A stretch of 64,000 nucleotides of DNA, from NCBI GenBank assembly GCA_963989385.1, contig OZ022505.1, positions 60,329,737-60,393,736 on the forward strand, read 5' to 3'. Under the pieces are notes generated by a model. It saw nothing but the letters and a program-made list of their open reading frames with translations, did not search any database and was not told the DNA's origin. Every line of letters begins with the position of its first letter. Within the stretch, counting starts at the first letter, position 1. Shown in pieces: positions 11,308-23,059 of the stretch. This DNA is from Ctena decussata. Lineage: Eukaryota; Mollusca; Bivalvia; Lucinida; Lucinidae. A program made the translations under genes and the position numbers.

Positions 11308-11631
11308 TTGTGCATCACGAATATCATTTATGTTAATAAAATCGTCATAGTAATCATTGTTTCGCACAGAATCATGGTTTGTCAGTCCTTAATCTTCCAT
11401 TTTTCGACGCTCAAAATTATCCGTAGTTTTATTCACAATTAAAAATAATCTTTGAACGTGAAATTCATTCCGAAGATTATCTATGTAAATAAGCACCCAA
11501 CAGCCTTAATTCTCGGCTTATTGGCGACGTGAAATTGGGCCTAAATGCCGGTCAGGCGTAACAAGAAGATAATCATAGCCTTGTATTGTGATATGCGTGT
11601 ATTTAGCATGCATTTATGACAAAAATGTATG
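11308..11631. other. No gene recognised
   Basis: AT-rich spacer between the MITE and the first 3.7 kb repeat unit, apart from the possible inverted end at 11528-11548. Confidence 0.3.
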
Positions 11632-11691
11632 GAATACTGTTCTCAAATCTCAAAAGTAGACGCTGGAAATGTTAAAAATCGGTACGTTGTT

Positions 11692-11800
11692 GTCTACCGC
11701 CATATGACCTTAAAAATACCAATTCTCGCCCGATCACCGAAGTTAAGCAACCCGGTTAGTACTTGGATGGATGATCGCCTGGTATACCGGGTGTTGCAGA
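11692..11800 (+). rRNA. 5S rRNA-derived gene or pseudogene, copy A
   Basis: Recognisable from GTCTACCGCCATATGACC to CCGGGTGTTGCAGA. It retains the internal promoter blocks: box A-like AAGTTAAGCAAC and box C-like GGTTAGTACTTGGATGG. A TTTT run follows at 11802-11805. It is about 109 nt against the usual ~120; the loss is mainly between AAGCAAC and CCGGTTAG, which removes part of the normal helix, and GGATGGATGATCG differs from the usual sequence. It may still recruit TFIIIA/Pol III, but the deletion makes a ribosomal role unlikely. It could also be the head of a 5S-derived SINE. Confidence 0.7.
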
Positions 11801-12551
11801 ATTTTGTCTGATTTTCTTTATTTATTTTCTAGTTTTATTTTTTTTTCTTTTATAATCCCCCCCCCCCTCGCCCCCTCCCCCAATACATATAATTTTAAGC
11901 TGTGCGAAGGAAATTACGTGTCTTTCAACGTTAAAGACTTTTTGATATATTCTACCGTTTACCGTCTACTGTGCACTGTCTACTCGCTCTTCATTTTGGA
12001 GCATGAACAGTAGTGCATGCTGTTCGCGTTTTTCTGTATACTATTTACTTCCAACGAAGTGTCTACTGTCTGTCTACTGCGTCCTGGATACTTTTACTGC
12101 GGCCTGTCTGCTACAAGAACATAGACGTGGTGCAAGAACAGGGGCATGGGTACTAAGTCGCAGCATGTGCGCCTGTTTAAGCGCATCCGGACTCTACAAT
12201 GATGTACTTTCAACCAAAGTGGAGTCGCACAAACAGATGGAACCCACATTAGCGCAGTTAAAACAAATAAAAAAATAATAAATAAATTAAAAAGGTAGTT
12301 TTGACATTTTTTCTTGTCAATTTTAGTATGATCGAAATGCAGAATTTATAAATTTTGGCAATATGTACAAATTTTGGCATTATTTCTTTTCCCTATCGAA
12401 TTGCTTTCTTCGTCTGAAGATCGATGTTAATGAAACGTGGACCTAGAATACTTAGTTGTGACTGTCGACAGACTTTCAATATCATTATTTTTTCTGATAC
12501 CTAATGGAAATGCCAATAAGATGGGTCAAATCTTCACATTGATACATACTA

Positions 12552-12769
12552 CCCAGCTGGCACACAACATTATAATGACGTCGCATTGACGTCAACGCAA
12601 CCAGATTACATCGTATCGACGTCATTCTGACGTCATGTGCCCGCTGGGATATACTTTACTGCCCAGCAGTTACAAGACGTCGAAATGACGTAGTTTTGAC
12701 GTCGATGCGACATCGGGGCGTCGCATCGACCCCATTTCGACATCATTACGACGTCATGCGCCTGCTGGG
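12552..12769. mobile_element. CCCAGC…TGACGTC palindromic MITE pair, copy A
   Basis: Two adjacent elements, 12552-12648 (CCCAGCTGGCACACAAC to ATGTGCCCGCTGGG) and 12662-12769 (CCCAGCAGTTACAAGACGTC to GACGTCATGCGCCTGCTGGG). Each has inverted ends and is packed with GACGTC/TGACGTCA half-sites, the CREB/ATF core. Related singles are at 21297-21398 and 53349-53480. Confidence 0.7.
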
Positions 12770-12999
12770 CGCCTTGTAATGCTTTTCAAGAAGTTTGCAT
12801 CGTTTTAATTTACTCTCTCTATTGGGACACCTTAAAATTACTGTTATTATTCTAAAATTTGAACAGGTGCTTATACATGTACTAGCCGACAGTGTGTCAG
12901 AAATATGACGCATTGCACATCTTGATCTGATTGTATAAACTGATTCCGCAGATACATCTATCCCAAAATTTAAGATTACTGCGGCAATTGTTTGTTAAT

Positions 13000-15226
13000 C
13001 TAGCAGCTCTTGGGTTACATCATTGAAAATCAAGGATCGGTCATATTTGCACGTGCATTTGATGCTCATCCCTTGGGTTTAACGTTATGAACCTTGTCCG
13101 GGCAAAAGATGTTTGACGCTATACGCAAACAGTGGGTACCAAGATAAGTCTATACAACTGCATAGTCTGTCAGAGTAAGTGCAGTGCACTGTTTGATACC
13201 CAGAAGTCATACTTAATGCGCCTACCCTGTTCTGATTGTGGTAGTGCACAAACTAGTCTGTACTTATGTATTTTGCATATACGATAACGCTGATTTTATC
13301 ACGACACGACTCAAATGGCCTGCGCAAGGAAAAAAGTGTGTTCAGCCCGTAATGTTTGCGGCGAAATATGTATGTATACGTAACCAGGCGGTACAAAGAT
13401 ATGTCTACCCTACATGTAGTCTACCCTGTTCTCATTGCGCAAGCATCTAGTCTAGACACGCGTGGTTTGCGTATGACATAGGACTGGTTTTATCACGACA
13501 CGGGGTGTGCGCAAGGAAAAATGTGTTTCACCCCATCTTGGTAAAAGTGAATGCAGTCCGATTAGTGTCTATTCCTGTCGCACACTTTACGGCGCTCCAG
13601 TGTATGATGCTCAAGATTGTTTATACATGTTGCGAACGCATAACTGTTACCACAGAGTGGGCTGATTCTTCTCGTCGCATGTGGCAATTTTCCGAGGGCG
13701 CGGCTTTTGGGTTACATCATTCATAATCATGATAATCAAGAATCGGTCATAATTGCACGTGCATTTTATGCTCATCTCTTGTGTTTAATGTTTTGAGCCT
13801 TGTGCGGGCAAAATATGTTTGACGCTGTACTTAAACAGTGGGTACCAAGATAAGGCTATGCAACTGCGTTGAGTGCAGTGCACTGTTTGATTCCCAGAAG
13901 GCATACTTAGTGCGCCTACCCAGTTCTGATTGTGCTAGTGCACAGACTAGTCTGGACTTAGTTGTTTTTCATATACGATAAGGCTTATTTTATCACGACA
14001 TGACTTAAAAATGCCTGCGCAAGTAAAAATGTGTGTTCAGCCCATAATGTTTGAAGCAAAATATGTATGTATATGCAGCCAGGAGGTACCAAGATATGTC
14101 TACGCTCATGTGTAGTCTACCCTGTTCTGGTTGCGCAGACATCTAGTCTAGACACGCGTGTTTTGCATTTGACATAGGACTGGTTTTATCACGACACGAG
14201 GTATGCGCAAGGGAAAATGTGTTTCACTCCATCTTGGTAAAAGCGAATGCAGTCCGATTAGTGTCAATTCCTTTCGAACACTTTACGGCGCTCCAGTGTA
14301 TGATGCTCAAGATTGTTTATACGTGTTGTGAACGCATAACTGTTACCACAGAGTGGGCTTATTCTTCTTGTCGCATGTGGCAATTTTCCGAGGATGAGGC
14401 TCTTGGCTTATATATCATTGATACTCATGATAATCAAGAGTCGGTCGTATTTGCACGTGCATTTTATGCTCATCTCTTGTGTTTAACGTTATGAGCTTTG
14501 TGCGGGCAAAATATGTTTGAGTGGGTAACAAGACAAGTCTATGCAACTGCGTAGTCTATAGGAGTGAGTGCAGTGCACTGTTTGATTCCAAGAAGGCATA
14601 CTTAATACGCCTACTCTGTTCTGATTGTGCTAGTGCACAAACTAGTCTGGACAAGGGTGTTTTGCACATACGATGCTGCTGATTTAATCACGATGTTACT
14701 TAAGAAGGCCTCCGCAAGGAAAAATGAGTGTTCAGTCCATCATGTTTGAAGCAAAATATGTACGTATACGTAAACAGGAAGTGCCAAAATATGTCTACGC
14801 TCATGTGTAGTCTATCCTGATCTGATTGCGCATGCACCCACTTTTAAACACGCGTGTTTTGCGTATGACATAGGACTGGTTTTATCACGACACGATGTAT
14901 GTGCAAGGTAAAAGGTGTTTCACCCCATCTTGGTAAAAGCGAATGCAGTCCGATTAGTAGACTGGCTCCCAGTCCCTTTGTTTTATTTTTTGGTTTTGAC
15001 CAAAGTGGCCATCAGAATAAAAAATGCCATGTTAAAACTTCTACTATTTGAATACATATAACTATTTAGCCTGGAAGCCAGGCTATCCGATTTCGCACAC
15101 TTTACGGCGCTCCAGTATATGATGCTCTAGATTATTTATACATGTTGTGAACGCATAAATGTTACCACAGACTGGACTGATTTTTCTCGTCGCATGTTGC
15201 AATTTTCCGAGGGTGCGGCTCTTAAG
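13000..15226. repeat. ~0.7 kb tandem repeat array, copy A (about three units)
   Basis: The anchor GCGGGCAAAA recurs at about 13098, 13804 and 14502, giving periods near 700. Units share TGCAGTGCACTGTTTGAT, CTAGTCTAGACACGCGTG and CGACACGAGGTATGCGCAAG. Small open frames of 60-90 codons recur at the same phase in every unit but carry indels and stops, so I do not call them genes. Confidence 0.8.
14958..15085. mobile_element. 128 bp MITE with TAGACTGGCTCCCAG ends, copy A
   Basis: Interrupts the last 0.7 kb unit. Inverted ends are TAGACTGGCTCCCAG and CTGGAAGCCAGGCTA; CCGAT flanks both sides (14950-14954 and 15087-15091). Shared at the same site in copies B and C, so it predates their duplication. 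Confidence 0.7.
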
Positions 15227-15642
15227 GTAGAGGAATAGTGAATAAAAATATTGGTGGGCATTCATTTCATTATACCATCTGAATAACCCAAAGGGCTATA
15301 AAACATTTGGATAAGAAAATAATTTTTTTCACCGTTTTGTTTTCCTAAAAAACAAACTTTTATATTTATACGTACTTTTTCTACTGCACTGCTTAGACTA
15401 GTCTGCGTAAATGCGCATTCTAGTCAGAAAAAGTGTAGTTCGCACTGGAATTAGTAAGATGTTGCGTGTTTTGACTCTCTGCGCACCTACTGAGCAGACT
15501 GTGCATAAGCACAGTTCGCAAATGCTCATCTGAAGACTTTATTCGCGTGCCGCAACTCTAAATAATCCAGCCACATTCAATGATAACAGATTTATTCCTC
15601 ATGCTCAGCTGACACACAACGCTGAAACAACGACGTGTCATT

Positions 15643-16446
15643 AATATAGGGATCAAACATGGTTTTTCATGCATTAACGTTTGCCAGGTCCCGAGGGAGA
15701 TGTTGGAAACCGAGGCCGAAGGCCGAGGTTTTCAACATCTCCCGAGGGACCTGGCAAATGTTAATGCATTGAAAACAAATGTTTGATCGCTGTTATTGCA
15801 TAAATCAAAGAATTATTCGTTAAAATTTGAGAAAAAAACTTGGCACTCTATTTTGTCACCGTTTAACAACCAACGCGCTGGTGCATCTGTTTACTAATAT
15901 TCGTCTTCCGGGCCCGAGAGCATTCATTCTATTCAAAATGGCTGCCATCATCCTATTCAACCTCATTTCGGAAAAGCATCCAAGATGGTCGTTGTAGTTG
16001 ATGCAAAACAGATGGTAAATTAATCAACAAAAAGCAGATACCTTGAGCAATAATTTCCATGCAGAACAAGCTTGATCCATTCGTTCCTGCAGTTCTTGAT
16101 TACTGAAAGCTTAGGATGCATGTTTTCTTTAACACTTATTTACTCTCCATTTGGCATCGTAAGAATGAAAACAACATGGCTTTGAAACCCGTGTCGGTAC
16201 TTTATGACGTAATAAGAGTACATGATGACGTCATAAGAAAACTTAGGTAGCACGCGACCAATTATTGTAAATTAACCGAGAAGAGAGAGGCAAGAGTGCA
16301 TGGCGGTTTTTAGTGGCCCGGCACAAGCATAACGAAAGTTCTGTCATCTTGTTTCAACAGCGCGAGAAAACCATTGTTGAAACACGGCTTTTCGCCTGTT
16401 GATGCACGGCTGTTAATACCTCTCGGCACTGCTTTTTATGCAATAA
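15643..16446. mobile_element. 0.8 kb insertion present only in arm 1
   Basis: Arm 2 is continuous across this point (about 45755), giving an empty site. The left part (15651-15788) is a 138 bp near-perfect palindrome. GTTATTGCATAAA at 15792 is mirrored by TTTATGCAATAAC ending at 16447, so it may be two elements side by side. No transposase frame. Confidence 0.65.
15651..15788. repeat. 138 bp near-perfect palindrome
   Basis: GATCAAACAT…CCAGGTCCCGAGGGAGATGTTG on the left and its reverse complement ending ATGTTTGATC on the right meet at GGCC-GAA-GGCC (15714-15724). Only a few mismatches break arms of about 67 bp. Confidence 0.85.
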
Positions 16447-16829
16447 CGCTGGTTAAATTTTAAGTACTATGATGTTGAATTACCCTTGATATTGACGGTT
16501 ACATATTACTTTAGACATAGCTGATTATATAAGGTGCAACGTTGTACTTTGTAATAAAGAGGCCTATTGAAGATACTTTGCTATAGTTTCACCTACTGAT
16601 CACAAAACATTGAAGCGCATTGAATCAACGTTGATTCAATGATGATTCAACATTTTGTGTTCGCTGGCTTGATAAGACTGAACTGCAAACAGCGCAGATC
16701 CTGATACGACTGCTCTACTAGGCCTGCAATGTGTGTCCCAGTAGTAAGAACTGCAGGATATTATAACTATTATACTGTTCTAAAATATCAAAAGTAGACG
16801 CTGGAAATGTTAAAAATCGGTACGTTGTT

Positions 16830-16938
16830 GTCTACCGCCATATGACCTTAAAAATACCAATTCTCGCCCGATCACCGAAGTTAAGCAACCCGGTTAGTAC
16901 TTGGATGGATGATCGCCTGGTATACCGGGTGTTGCAGA
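16830..16938 (+). rRNA. 5S rRNA-derived gene or pseudogene, copy B
   Basis: Essentially the same 109 nt as copy A, with the same short deletion after AAGCAAC and the same box A and box C blocks. A TTTT run follows the 3' end (16940-16943). The shared deletion shows the copies spread as part of the 3.7 kb unit after the 5S had already changed. Confidence 0.7.
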
Positions 16939-17843
16939 ATTTTGTCTGCTTTTCTTTATTTATTTTCTAGTTTTGTTTTTTCTTTTTCTTTTATAGTCCC
17001 CCCCCCCCTCCCCCAATACATGTATTTTTAAGCTGTGCGAAGTAAATTACATTTCTTTCAACGTTAAAGACTTTTTGATATATTCTACCGTTTACCGTCT
17101 ACTGTGCACTGTCTTCTCGCTCTTCGTTTTGGAGCATGAAACGTAGTGCATGTTGTTCGCGTTTTTCTGTATACTATTTACTTCCAACGAAGTGTCTACT
17201 GTCTGTATACTGTGTCCTGGATACTTTTACTGCGGCCTGTCTGCTACAAGAACATAGACGTGGTGCAAGTACAGGGACATGGGTACAAAGTCGCAGCATG
17301 TGCGCCTGTTTAAGCGCATCCGGACTCTACAATGATGTACCTGCAACCAAAGTGGAGTCGCACAAACAGATGGAACCCACATTAGCACCATAGTAACCCG
17401 CACTTTATGGGAGCCAAACCCTGGTGGCCCGTTAGAATAATAAACGGTTGCCAAAATTTCTGTGGAGCACATGCACAGTGAGCACATACTTATACTTGGG
17501 TAGTAACACACACACGCAGACACATCTAATTATCTAAGTTCTGCAATAGTTAAAACAAATAAAAAAATAATAAATAAATTAAAAAGGCAGTTTTGACTCT
17601 TTTCCTAGTCAATTTTAGTTTTGTATGATCGAAATGCAGAATTTATAAATTTTGGCAACATGTACAAATTTTGGTATTATTTCTTTTCCCTATCGAATTG
17701 CTTTCTTCGTCTGAAGATCGATGTTAATGAAACGTGGACCTAGAATAGTTACTTTCGACAGACTTCCAATTTCATTATATTTTTTCTGATACCTAATGGA
17801 AATCCCAAAGAGATGGATCAAATCTTCACATTGATACATACTA

Positions 17844-18060
17844 CCCAGCTGGCACGCAACGTTATAATGACGTCGCACTGACGTCAACGCAACCAGAATA
17901 CATCGTATCGACGTCATTCGGACGTCATGTGCCCGCTGGGATATACTTTACTGCCCAGCAGTTACAAGACGTCGAAATCACGTAGTTTTGACGTCGATGC
18001 GGCATGGGGGCGTCGCATCGACCCATTTCGACATCATTACGACGTCATGTGCCTGCTGGG
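17844..18060. mobile_element. CCCAGC…TGACGTC palindromic MITE pair, copy B
   Basis: Counterpart of 12552-12769, with the same two back-to-back palindromes and a few substitutions. Confidence 0.7.
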
Positions 18061-18296
18061 CGCTTTGTAATGCTTTTCAAGAAGTTTGCATCGTTTTAAT
18101 TTACTCTCTCTATTTGGACACCTTAAAATTACTGTTATCATTCTAAAATGTGAACAGGTGTTTATACTAGCCGACAGTGTGTCAGAAATACTGAATATAT
18201 TATATGACGCATTGCACATCTTGATCTGATTGTAAACTGATTCCTCAGATTCTATCCCAAAATTTAGGATTACTGCAGCAATTGTTTGTTAATCTG

Positions 18297-20512
18297 GCAG
18301 CTCTTGGGTTACATCATAGAAAATCAAGGGTTGGTCATATTTGCACGTGCATTTTATGCTCATCTCGTGTTGAACGTTATGAACCTTGTCCGGGCAAAAG
18401 ATGATTGACGCTATACGCAAACAGTGGGTACCAAGATAAGTCTATACAACTGCATAGTCTGTCAGAGTAAGTGCAGTGCACTGTTTGATACCCAGAAGTC
18501 ATACTTAATGCGCCTACCCTGTTCTGATTGTGGTAGTGCATAAACTAGTCTGGACTTAGGTGTTTTGCATATACGATAATGCTGATTTTATTACGACACG
18601 ACTCAAATGGCCTGCGCAATGAAAAAAGTGTGTTCAGCCCGTAATGTTTGCGGCAAAATATGTATGTATACGTAACCAGCAGGTACCAAGATATGTCTAC
18701 ACTATGTGTAGTCTACCCTGTTCTGATTGCGCAAGCATCTAGTCTAGACACGCGTGGTTTGCGTATGACATAGGACTGGTTTTATCACGACACGGGGTAT
18801 GCGCAAGGGAAAATGTGTTTCACCCCATCTTGGTAAAAGCGAATGCAGTCCGATTAGTGTCTATTCCTTTCGCACACTTTACGGCGCTCCAGTATATGAT
18901 GCTCAAGATTGTTTATACATGTTGCGAACGCATAACTGTTACCACAGAGTGGGCTGATTCTTCTCGTCGCATATGGCAATTTTCCGAGGGTGCGGCTTTT
19001 GGGTTACATCATTGATACTCATGATAATCAAGAGTCGGTCATATTTGCACGTGCATTTTATGCTCATCTCTTGTGTTTAACGTTTTGAGCCTTGTGCGGG
19101 CAAAATATGTTTGACGCTGTACGCAAACAGTTGGTACCAAGACAAGTCTATGCAACTGCGTAGTCAGTCGGAGAGAGTGCAGTGCACTGTTTGATTCCCA
19201 GAAGGCATACTTAGTGCGCCTACCCAGTTCTGATTGTGCTAGTGCAGACTAGTCTGGACTTAATTGTTTTGCATATACGATAAGGCAGATTTAATCACGA
19301 CATGACTTAAAAAGGCCTGCGCAAGTAAAAATGTGTGTTCAGCCCATAATGTTTGAAGCAAAATATGTATGTCTACGTAACCAGGAGGTGCCAAGATATG
19401 TCTACGCCCATGTGTAGTCTACCCTGTTCTAATAGCGCAAGCATCTAGTCTAGACACGCGTGTTTTGCGTATGACACAGGACTGGTTTTATCACGACACG
19501 AGGTATGCGCAAGGGAAAATGTGTTTTACTCCATCTTGGTAAAAGCGAATGCAGTCCGATAAGTGTCAATTCCTTTCGCACACTTTTCGGCGCTCCGGTG
19601 TATGATGCTCAAGATTGTTTATACATGTTGTGAACGCATAACTGTTACCACAAAGTGGGCTGATTCTTCTCGTCGCATGTGGCAATTCGCCGAGGATGCA
19701 GCTCTTTGGTTATATCATAATCAAGGGCCGGTCATATTTGCACGTGCATTTTATGCTCATCTCTTTTGTTTAACGTTATGAGCCTTGTGCGGGCAAAATA
19801 TGTTTGAGTGGGTAACAAGACAAGTCTATAAAACTGTGTAGTCTGTGGGAGGGAGTGCAGTGCACTGTTTGATTCCCAGAAGGCATACTAAGTGCGCCTA
19901 CTCTGTTCTGATTGTGGTAGTGCACAAACTAGTCTGTACTTAGGTGTTTTGCATATAAGATGCTGCTGATTTAATCACGATGTGACTTAAAAAGGCCTAC
20001 GCAAGGAAAAATGAGTGTTCAGTCCATAATGTTTGAAGCAAAATATGTACGTATACGTAAACAGAAAGTGCCAAAATATGTCTACGCTCATGTGTAGTCT
20101 ATCCTGATCTGATTGCGCATGCACCCACACTAGAAACGCGTGTTTTGCGTATGACATAGGACTGGTGTTTTCACGACACGAGGTATGTGCAAGGTAAAAG
20201 GTGTTTCAGCCCATCTTGGTAAAAGCGAATGCAGTCCGATTAGTAGACTGGCTCCCAGCCTCTTTGTTTTATTTTTTGGTTTTGACCAAAATGGCCATCA
20301 GAATAAAAAACGCCATGTTAAAACTTCTACCATTTGAATACATATAACCATTTAGCCTGGAAGCTAGGCTATCCGATTTCGCACACTTTACGGCGCTCCA
20401 GTGTATGATGCTCAAGATTGTTTATACATGTTACCACATGTTATAGATGTTACCACAGACTGCAACGATTCTTCTCGTCGCATGTTGCAATAATCCGAGG
20501 GTGCGGCTTTTA
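18297..20512. repeat. ~0.7 kb tandem repeat array, copy B
   Basis: Anchors (C/GCGGGCAAAA) near 18395, 19096 and 19787. Third unit carries the 128 bp MITE at 20244-20371. Confidence 0.8.
20244..20371. mobile_element. 128 bp MITE, copy B
   Basis: Same element and same CCGAT-flanked site as 14958-15085. Confidence 0.7.
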
Positions 20513-20545
20513 AAGAATGCGCATTTATATTATAAAAAAATAATT

Positions 20546-20772
20546 TGAGCCGCGACACGACAAAACCAACAATGTGGTTGTGCGCCTAGTGCAAACTCAG
20601 ATCAGCCTGGGAATCCGCCCAGTTTGACCAGACTCTTCATTAAGTACTCAAAGGGTAGCTTAGGGTCCATGCGGACATCGACGACTCTGATCAGACTGGG
20701 CGGATGCCCATGATGATCTGAGTCTGCGCAGGGCGCACAACCACATTGTTGGTTTTGTCGTGTCGCGGCTCA
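20546..20772. mobile_element. TGAGCC-family MITE, copy 4
   Basis: Full-length fold-back copy in arm 1; its arm-2 partner is 24549-24785, so it was present before the inverted duplication. Confidence 0.85.
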
Positions 20773-20894
20773 TTTGTTCTTTTCACGTAGTAAGCAATAC
20801 TTTGGCTAACAACTATATATATATTTAGACCATCCCCCGGCTGGTAAATGAACGGACACATGGCGCCAAGTGCGTGCATCGGCTGGTAAATCTG

Positions 20895-21130
20895 TTGAAT
20901 AGTAAAATCAACTGCATTTACTATACCAAAGACAAAGATAGATGAATGGATGACGCGATTTTCGCCCTTTCAACAGTATTTCAGTTATATCAGGACGATA
21001 ATGAAAGGATATGTGCAATGGAACCCCGTTTATGGTAGGCAGGATTTCGCCGCAAGCGGGACTAGAACCTGGTCCACTATATCAGTAGGCCAGTGCTGAA
21101 CCCACTGACCAACCGGGGCCCCAACCAAAG
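20895..21130 (-). mobile_element. tRNA-derived SINE (arm 1 copy)
   Basis: On the minus strand the head has a box A-like GGTCAGTGGGTTCAGCACTG and a degenerate box B (GGTTCTAGTCCCGC). The body follows: ACGGGGTTCCATTGCACATA…CGTCCTGATATAACTGAAAT. Same family as 24205-24430 and 50020-50205. Confidence 0.65.
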
Positions 21131-21296
21131 ACAAAGAGACAGACACACAACAAAGGTATTCAAATAAACACACATGATCAAAGAAAACTTGCTTAAGCTA
21201 TCAAATCTTAAACAAACTAAACTCAGACTAATACCAACAAGATTGATTAATTCGCCAGCAATAATTTACATCAGCCTTGACGTGGCGAAAGACCAG

Positions 21297-21398
21297 GCAC
21301 ATGACGTCATAATGACGTCGCACTGATATCGATACGACGTCACCATGTCGCTTCGACGACAATATGACCTCATTTGGACGTCATGTGCCTGCCGGGAA
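21297..21398. mobile_element. TGACGTC-type MITE (single)
   Basis: GGCACATGACGTCATAATG to GGACGTCATGTGCCTGCCGGG. This and the adjacent SINE occupy a segment absent from arm 2. Confidence 0.6.
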
Positions 21399-21503
21399 GA
21401 TGCTTTTTGTAAGATGTATTACTGAGCTCCGTGTTAAAATAGAGTTATGATCAGTTATCTCCCATCGTCCACACAACATACATGTACAGTCATTTGTTGC
21501 AGC

Positions 21504-21778
21504 CGGGCCGGGTAGCGCAATCGGTAGGGCACCTGACTCGTAAGTCAGAGGTCCTGGGTAAGAATCCCGGTCTGGCCACATACTTTCGTTTCTCCTTCCG
21601 CTGATTCAAGAAAGGCAGTTGTCAGTTACTGGCGAAAGTATGCGCACTTAGTACTGGTTAACCGCTTAGGAGGTCTAAGCCTGCCCAGGAATAGTGTGGT
21701 TAGGTTAACTGACCGTCCAGACATGACCTTAGTTGTTTACCGTGGACGTTAAGCATCAAATCAACCAACCAACCAATC
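21504..21778 (+). mobile_element. tRNA-derived SINE with Thr-like head
   Basis: The head, GGGTAGCGCAATCGGTAGGG…CTGACTCGTAAGTCAG, resembles a tRNA with a CGU-type anticodon loop, but the loop is one base short and box B is degenerate (GGGTAAGAATCCC). It is not a working tRNA. The conserved-looking body (…GATTCAAGAAAGGCAGTTG…TAACCGCTTAGGAGGTCTAA) ends in a CAACCAACCAACCAATC tail. Absent from arm 2, so it inserted after the duplication. Confidence 0.65.
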
Positions 21779-22209
21779 ATTTGTTGCAAACAGTCGGAAC
21801 TTTTCGCACCGAAATGTTGCATTTCTCGCGCGAAAACTGATTTTGTTTTCAGCTATTCTCTTTAGCTAGTCTGTCAAGCTTTGTTCATCTTCATTCACTA
21901 CCAGATGTTACAAAGGGGGGGGGGGTGCCTATAAGGCCCTTTTTCTGCCCAAGAGCAAAATGTATTATTTTTTGCTGATGATTAGAATATAGTGTCCGCT
22001 ATACTGAATCATTAGTGGTTAAGCTCCGTAAGCCCTACTTTTGGAATAATGGGGTTATTAAAGTGGGTGGGGTAAATCAGCATGAACCAGGGGTGTCATA
22101 TTATAAGCTATATTTCTCCTTCAAATTTAATGGCATTCATAAATACCTTCTTTATAATTTGAAGTAATGTCTTTGGTGACATCTTTTCTCAAATTCTATC
22201 TTTTAAAGT

Positions 22210-22282
22210 ATGCTTTCATGGTAGAAATCTATATCTGGGTAATAGAGATAGATATAGATATAGATTTCTACCATGAAAGCAT
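22210..22282. repeat. Hairpin, ~24 bp perfect arms
   Basis: ATGCTTTCATGGTAGAAATC (from 22210) pairs with GATTTCTACCATGAAAGCAT (to 22282). An imperfect GATATA repeat fills the loop. It lies in the spacer of the large inverted duplication. Confidence 0.75.
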
Positions 22283-22289
22283 ATATACC

Positions 22290-22737
22290 AACACGCATAC
22301 ACTGGTTATAAGCGAATTTTGTACTCTCGATTCAACGCTATGAAAACCGGAAGAGATGGTACAGTGCATTCAGATACTGTGTATATGGCACAGGATCTGA
22401 TAGAAAGCTTTATTTAAATCATCTCCAGAAACAATATGAATACAGCAACATACATGAATGAAGTAAATCAAGTGAAAGGAATGAAAACCAAAACCCAGGG
22501 ACAAATGATAGAAACTGAGAAAAGTACATAACTATATAGCCAGTAAGTACTCTTCGCAGCTCTTTGTGCCCCGAAACTCCACGGGGACCGGGTGCCCAGG
22601 GACTATGTGAGGGAGCCTATGTACAGACAAGCCTTTCGCAGACACCTGTCCCCGTTGAGCTTCGGCAGATACATGTATGCAAGTAGCACTTGCCAGGTAA
22701 GCATAAAGAGATAAAGTGTCTACCGTAACACAATAAA
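22290..22737. other. Spacer sequence, no gene
   Basis: Part of the ~2 kb spacer between the two arms. The 82-codon minus frame at 22532-22780 reads a leucine run from the ATT microsatellite and is not credible. Confidence 0.35.
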
Positions 22738-22985
22738 CATATAATAATAATAATAATAATAAATGCGTCAGGACGACCACACCGAGACAGTGTTTGTTGG
22801 AGCCTACAGTGTCTTAGGCACAGTTTGTGAAAGAGGGAGTCTATCCCTCTTCTTTCGTAAACTTCCCTGATTCAAAACAAATACCCATTTACCGCTGGGA
22901 TGACAGAGGCAGTTTTTCCAACAGTCGTTGACACGGCTGGCGATTCGAACCTGCGACCCTCTGCGCGGAAAAGCAGAGCAGACTT
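22738..22985 (-). mobile_element. tRNA-derived SINE with (ATT)n tail
   Basis: The minus-strand head at 22985-22930 contains the box B GGTTCGAATCGCC. The body includes GATTCAGG…AAGTTTACG-like sequence, and the tail is a TTATTATTATT run at 22741-22760. Incomplete at the 5' side next to a poly-T tract. Confidence 0.5.
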
Positions 22986-22998
22986 CTATTCTAGTCTT

Positions 22999-23030
<32 letters not shown>

Positions 23031-23059
23031 TGTTTACCGTACCTATTTTCCCCCATAAT

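Larger units (their letters stand above)
9838..11550. mobile_element. Possible 1.7 kb element bounded by TTTAGGCCCA…CACGTCG inverted ends
   Basis: TTTTAGGCCCAGTTTCACGTCG (9838-9859) is mirrored by CGACGTGAAATTGGGCCTAAA (11528-11548), an 18-20 bp near match. The interior contains a minisatellite, a SINE tail, a CGTCCGTCCGT repeat and a truncated TGAGCC MITE. It is thus either a composite element or two unrelated ends of one MITE family. Confidence 0.35.
11632..15226 (+). repeat. 3.7 kb composite repeat unit, copy A
   Basis: Direct counterpart of 16771-20512 and inverted counterpart of about 24812-28570. Order: 5S-derived sequence, pyrimidine/poly-C stretch, CTGTATACTATTTACTTCC region, CCCAGC/TGACGTC MITE pair, then about three ~0.7 kb tandem repeats, one of which carries a 128 bp MITE. 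Copy A lacks about 170 bp present in copy B (17388-17555), so it was deleted internally. No terminal repeats or long ORF define this as a known transposon class. Confidence 0.8.
16771..20512 (+). repeat. 3.7 kb composite repeat unit, copy B
   Basis: Same layout as copy A and more complete in the 17388-17555 region (CACTTTATGGGAGCCAAACC…ACACACACGCAGACACATC). It lies in arm 1 and is mirrored by copy C in arm 2. Confidence 0.8.
15395..21918 (+). repeat. Arm 1 of a very large inverted duplication
   Basis: Reads as the reverse complement of arm 2 (23945-46015) once later insertions are removed. Anchors: 15400-15642 with 45760-46010; 16450-16780 with 42771-43019 and 45691-45755; 16780-20512 with 24812-28580; 20513-21297 with 24055-24811; 21821-21918 with 23945-24050. 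Divergence is a few percent by eye, so this is an old duplication rather than an assembly echo. Arm-1-specific insertions are 15643-16446 and about 21298-21820. Confidence 0.8.

Noticed and set aside
21506..21577. tRNA gene with CGU-like anticodon
   Set aside because: Anticodon loop is one base short, box B is degenerate, and SINE body and tail follow directly.
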